A DNA stretch of 6,868 nt from Burkholderiaceae bacterium (GTDB taxonomy: Bacteria; Pseudomonadota; Gammaproteobacteria; Burkholderiales; Burkholderiaceae_F): the NCBI GenBank assembly GCA_013813185.1, contig JACCSD010000103.1, positions 1 to 6,868 of the forward strand, given 5' to 3'. The notes beneath the pieces are model-generated. The model was not told where the DNA came from and searched no databases. It was given only the letters and a program-made list of their open reading frames with translations. The first letter of the stretch is position 1. Each line of letters begins with the position of its first letter. Below are positions 6,298 to 6,868 of this stretch, piece by piece. The translations under genes and the position numbers were made by a program.

Positions 6298-6558
6298 TCA
6301 GACAGGCAGCGCCAACGCGGAAAGCAAGCGCGCCCAACCCGTCCGAACAGAATCAAGGAACAGCTGCAACACCGACGGATCGCCGGCCCCGGCGCCGGCG
6401 AGAACCGCCGCCAACACGGCGAGCGCAACCAGGTATTCGGTCATTGACTGTCCGCGCAGCGAAACATGCCGATCGAACCGCAGCCGCACGTGACACGACG
6501 CTGAGGAGAGAGACAGCGACGCGCACGCGCGTTGTGCTGACGGCGATCGAATCGGCAT
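6298..6558 (-). CDS. Small Flp-like prepilin or pseudopilin
   Basis: From the ATG at 6558 this is 86 residues: a leader of 36, then R-G^Q-S-M-T-E-Y (35-42) and a hydrophobic stretch of about 17 residues, giving a mature protein of only 50. The G at -1, E at +5 and Y at +6 match class III (Flp) prepilin processing sites, and nearly repeat the site of the pilin just upstream. After the hydrophobic stretch comes a Gly/Ala/Asp/Pro turn and a short amphipathic helix (about residues 61-84) with D-P-S-V-L-Q-L-F and W-A-R-L-L. The start is uncertain: 36 residues is long for a leader, and a GTG at 6489 would give a 13-residue one but has no Shine-Dalgarno. The ATG of M-T-E-Y itself cannot be the start if cleavage occurs. 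The gene is 20 bases after the pilin stop. It may be a minor pilin or an initiation subunit; that is an inference. Confidence 0.7.
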   Translation of the reverse strand: MPIRSPSAQRACASLSLSSASCHVRLRFDRHVSLRGQSMTEYLVALAVLAAVLAGAGAGDPSVLQLFLDSVRTGWARLLSALALPV

Positions 6559-6578
6559 GGCGGCGTCCAGCGAACCGC

Positions 6579-6868
6579 TTACTTGGCCACGTTGCCGGTG
6601 TAGTTCTCGAGATTGCGCTTCGTGTTCGCTTCGGTTGCTGCGCTGGTGGCAGCGGTCGATGCGGCAGTACGCGCCTGAGTGCCGTCATTCCCGGCAATCT
6701 CGTTGGCGATCGCTGCGGTTTGGTTACGCACAGTGTTGCCAAAGAATTGATAGACGGCGATCGCTGCCACCGCAATCAACGCGACGATGATGATGTACTC
6801 GGTCATGCCCTGACCGCGTTGCTTGGCGCGCCTTTTCCCGCGCGCCACTGCTGACTTCAAACGATTGA
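6579..6868 (-). CDS. flp: Flp-type pilin, 5' end possibly outside the window
   Basis: This is the probable major subunit of the Tad pilus. A basic leader ends in K-Q-R-G, followed by the class III prepilin site G^Q-G-M-T-E-Y with Glu at +5 and Tyr at +6. A hydrophobic helix of about 18 residues (I-I-I-V-A-L onward) follows, then Y-Q-F-F-G and a polar region. Counted from the TTG at 6860 the protein is 93 residues with cleavage after residue 16 and a 77-residue mature form, somewhat longer than classic Flp1 pilins (about 50-60). The last 35 residues are rich in Ala, Thr and Asn. No ATG start exists in the window: the visible options are TTG at 6860 and GTG at 6848, neither with a strong Shine-Dalgarno. 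The frame stays open to the edge, so the true start may lie just beyond 6868. As first gene of the visible operon it is probably the most highly expressed. Confidence 0.85.
   Translation of the reverse strand, partial: NRLKSAVARGKRRAKQRGQGMTEYIIIVALIAVAAIAVYQFFGNTVRNQTAAIANEIAGNDGTQARTAASTAATSAATEANTKRNLENYTGNVAK

Noticed and set aside
6274..6298. Palindrome ATCCGGAT (6291-6298) followed on the minus strand by seven T residues, as a possible terminator between the small pilin and cpaB
   Set aside because: The palindrome has no loop and is separated from the T run, and no real stem can be drawn; the T run lies just upstream of the cpaB ribosome binding site.
6569..6579. Small hairpin AGCG-GTT-CGCT just after the pilin stop codon
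   Set aside because: Only four pairs and no T run. A stabilising or attenuating hairpin after the pilin gene would be plausible biologically but is not supported here.

Overview
The window is one face of a Tad (tight adherence, type IVc/Flp) pilus operon. Every gene is on the minus strand, so transcription runs from the right edge to the left edge. The sequence is GC-rich by eye (roughly 60-65 %, not computed) and lacks IS elements, tRNAs, rRNAs and CRISPR arrays. The gene order, the style of the pilins and the FHA-fused ATPase suggest a betaproteobacterium, most likely Burkholderiales. That placement is an inference from pattern, not from a search.

Layout in transcription order: (1) an Flp-type pilin, possibly open at the right edge (6579-6868); (2) a second, very short prepilin-like protein with the same G^Q-x-M-T-E-Y processing motif (6298-6558); (3) CpaB/RcpC, the periplasmic SAF-domain protein (5338-6264); (4) CpaC/RcpA, the outer-membrane secretin, with a GTG start (3821-5248); (5) an FHA-domain/CpaF (TadA) fusion, the assembly ATPase (2124-3824); (6) TadB (1245-2099) and (7) TadC (335-1237), the inner-membrane platform proteins; (8) a DUF192 protein that runs off the left edge (1-323). 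Spacing is tight: a 4-base ATGA overlap at cpaC/cpaF, and gaps of 7 to 33 bases elsewhere. The one exception is an 89-base gap between cpaB and cpaC. There is no non-coding stretch over 100 bases.

Expected division of labour: the pilins are cleaved and methylated by a prepilin peptidase not encoded here. The FHA-CpaF hexamer powers polymerisation through the TadB/TadC platform, and the fibre leaves through the CpaC secretin, to which CpaB is coupled in the periplasm. Not present in the window are TadV (prepilin peptidase), TadZ/CpaE (the ParA/MinD-like localisation ATPase normally upstream of cpaF), CpaD/RcpB, TadD and TadE/F/G. Some may lie beyond the edges, but TadZ is absent from its usual place between secretin and ATPase, where an FHA domain is instead fused to the ATPase.

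I do not see a wholly new system. The points worth a second look are the FHA-CpaF fusion with an altered phosphopeptide-binding motif, the 50-residue second pilin-like protein, small hairpins at three successive gene junctions around start codons, and the DUF192 gene joined to the operon by a good ribosome binding site.
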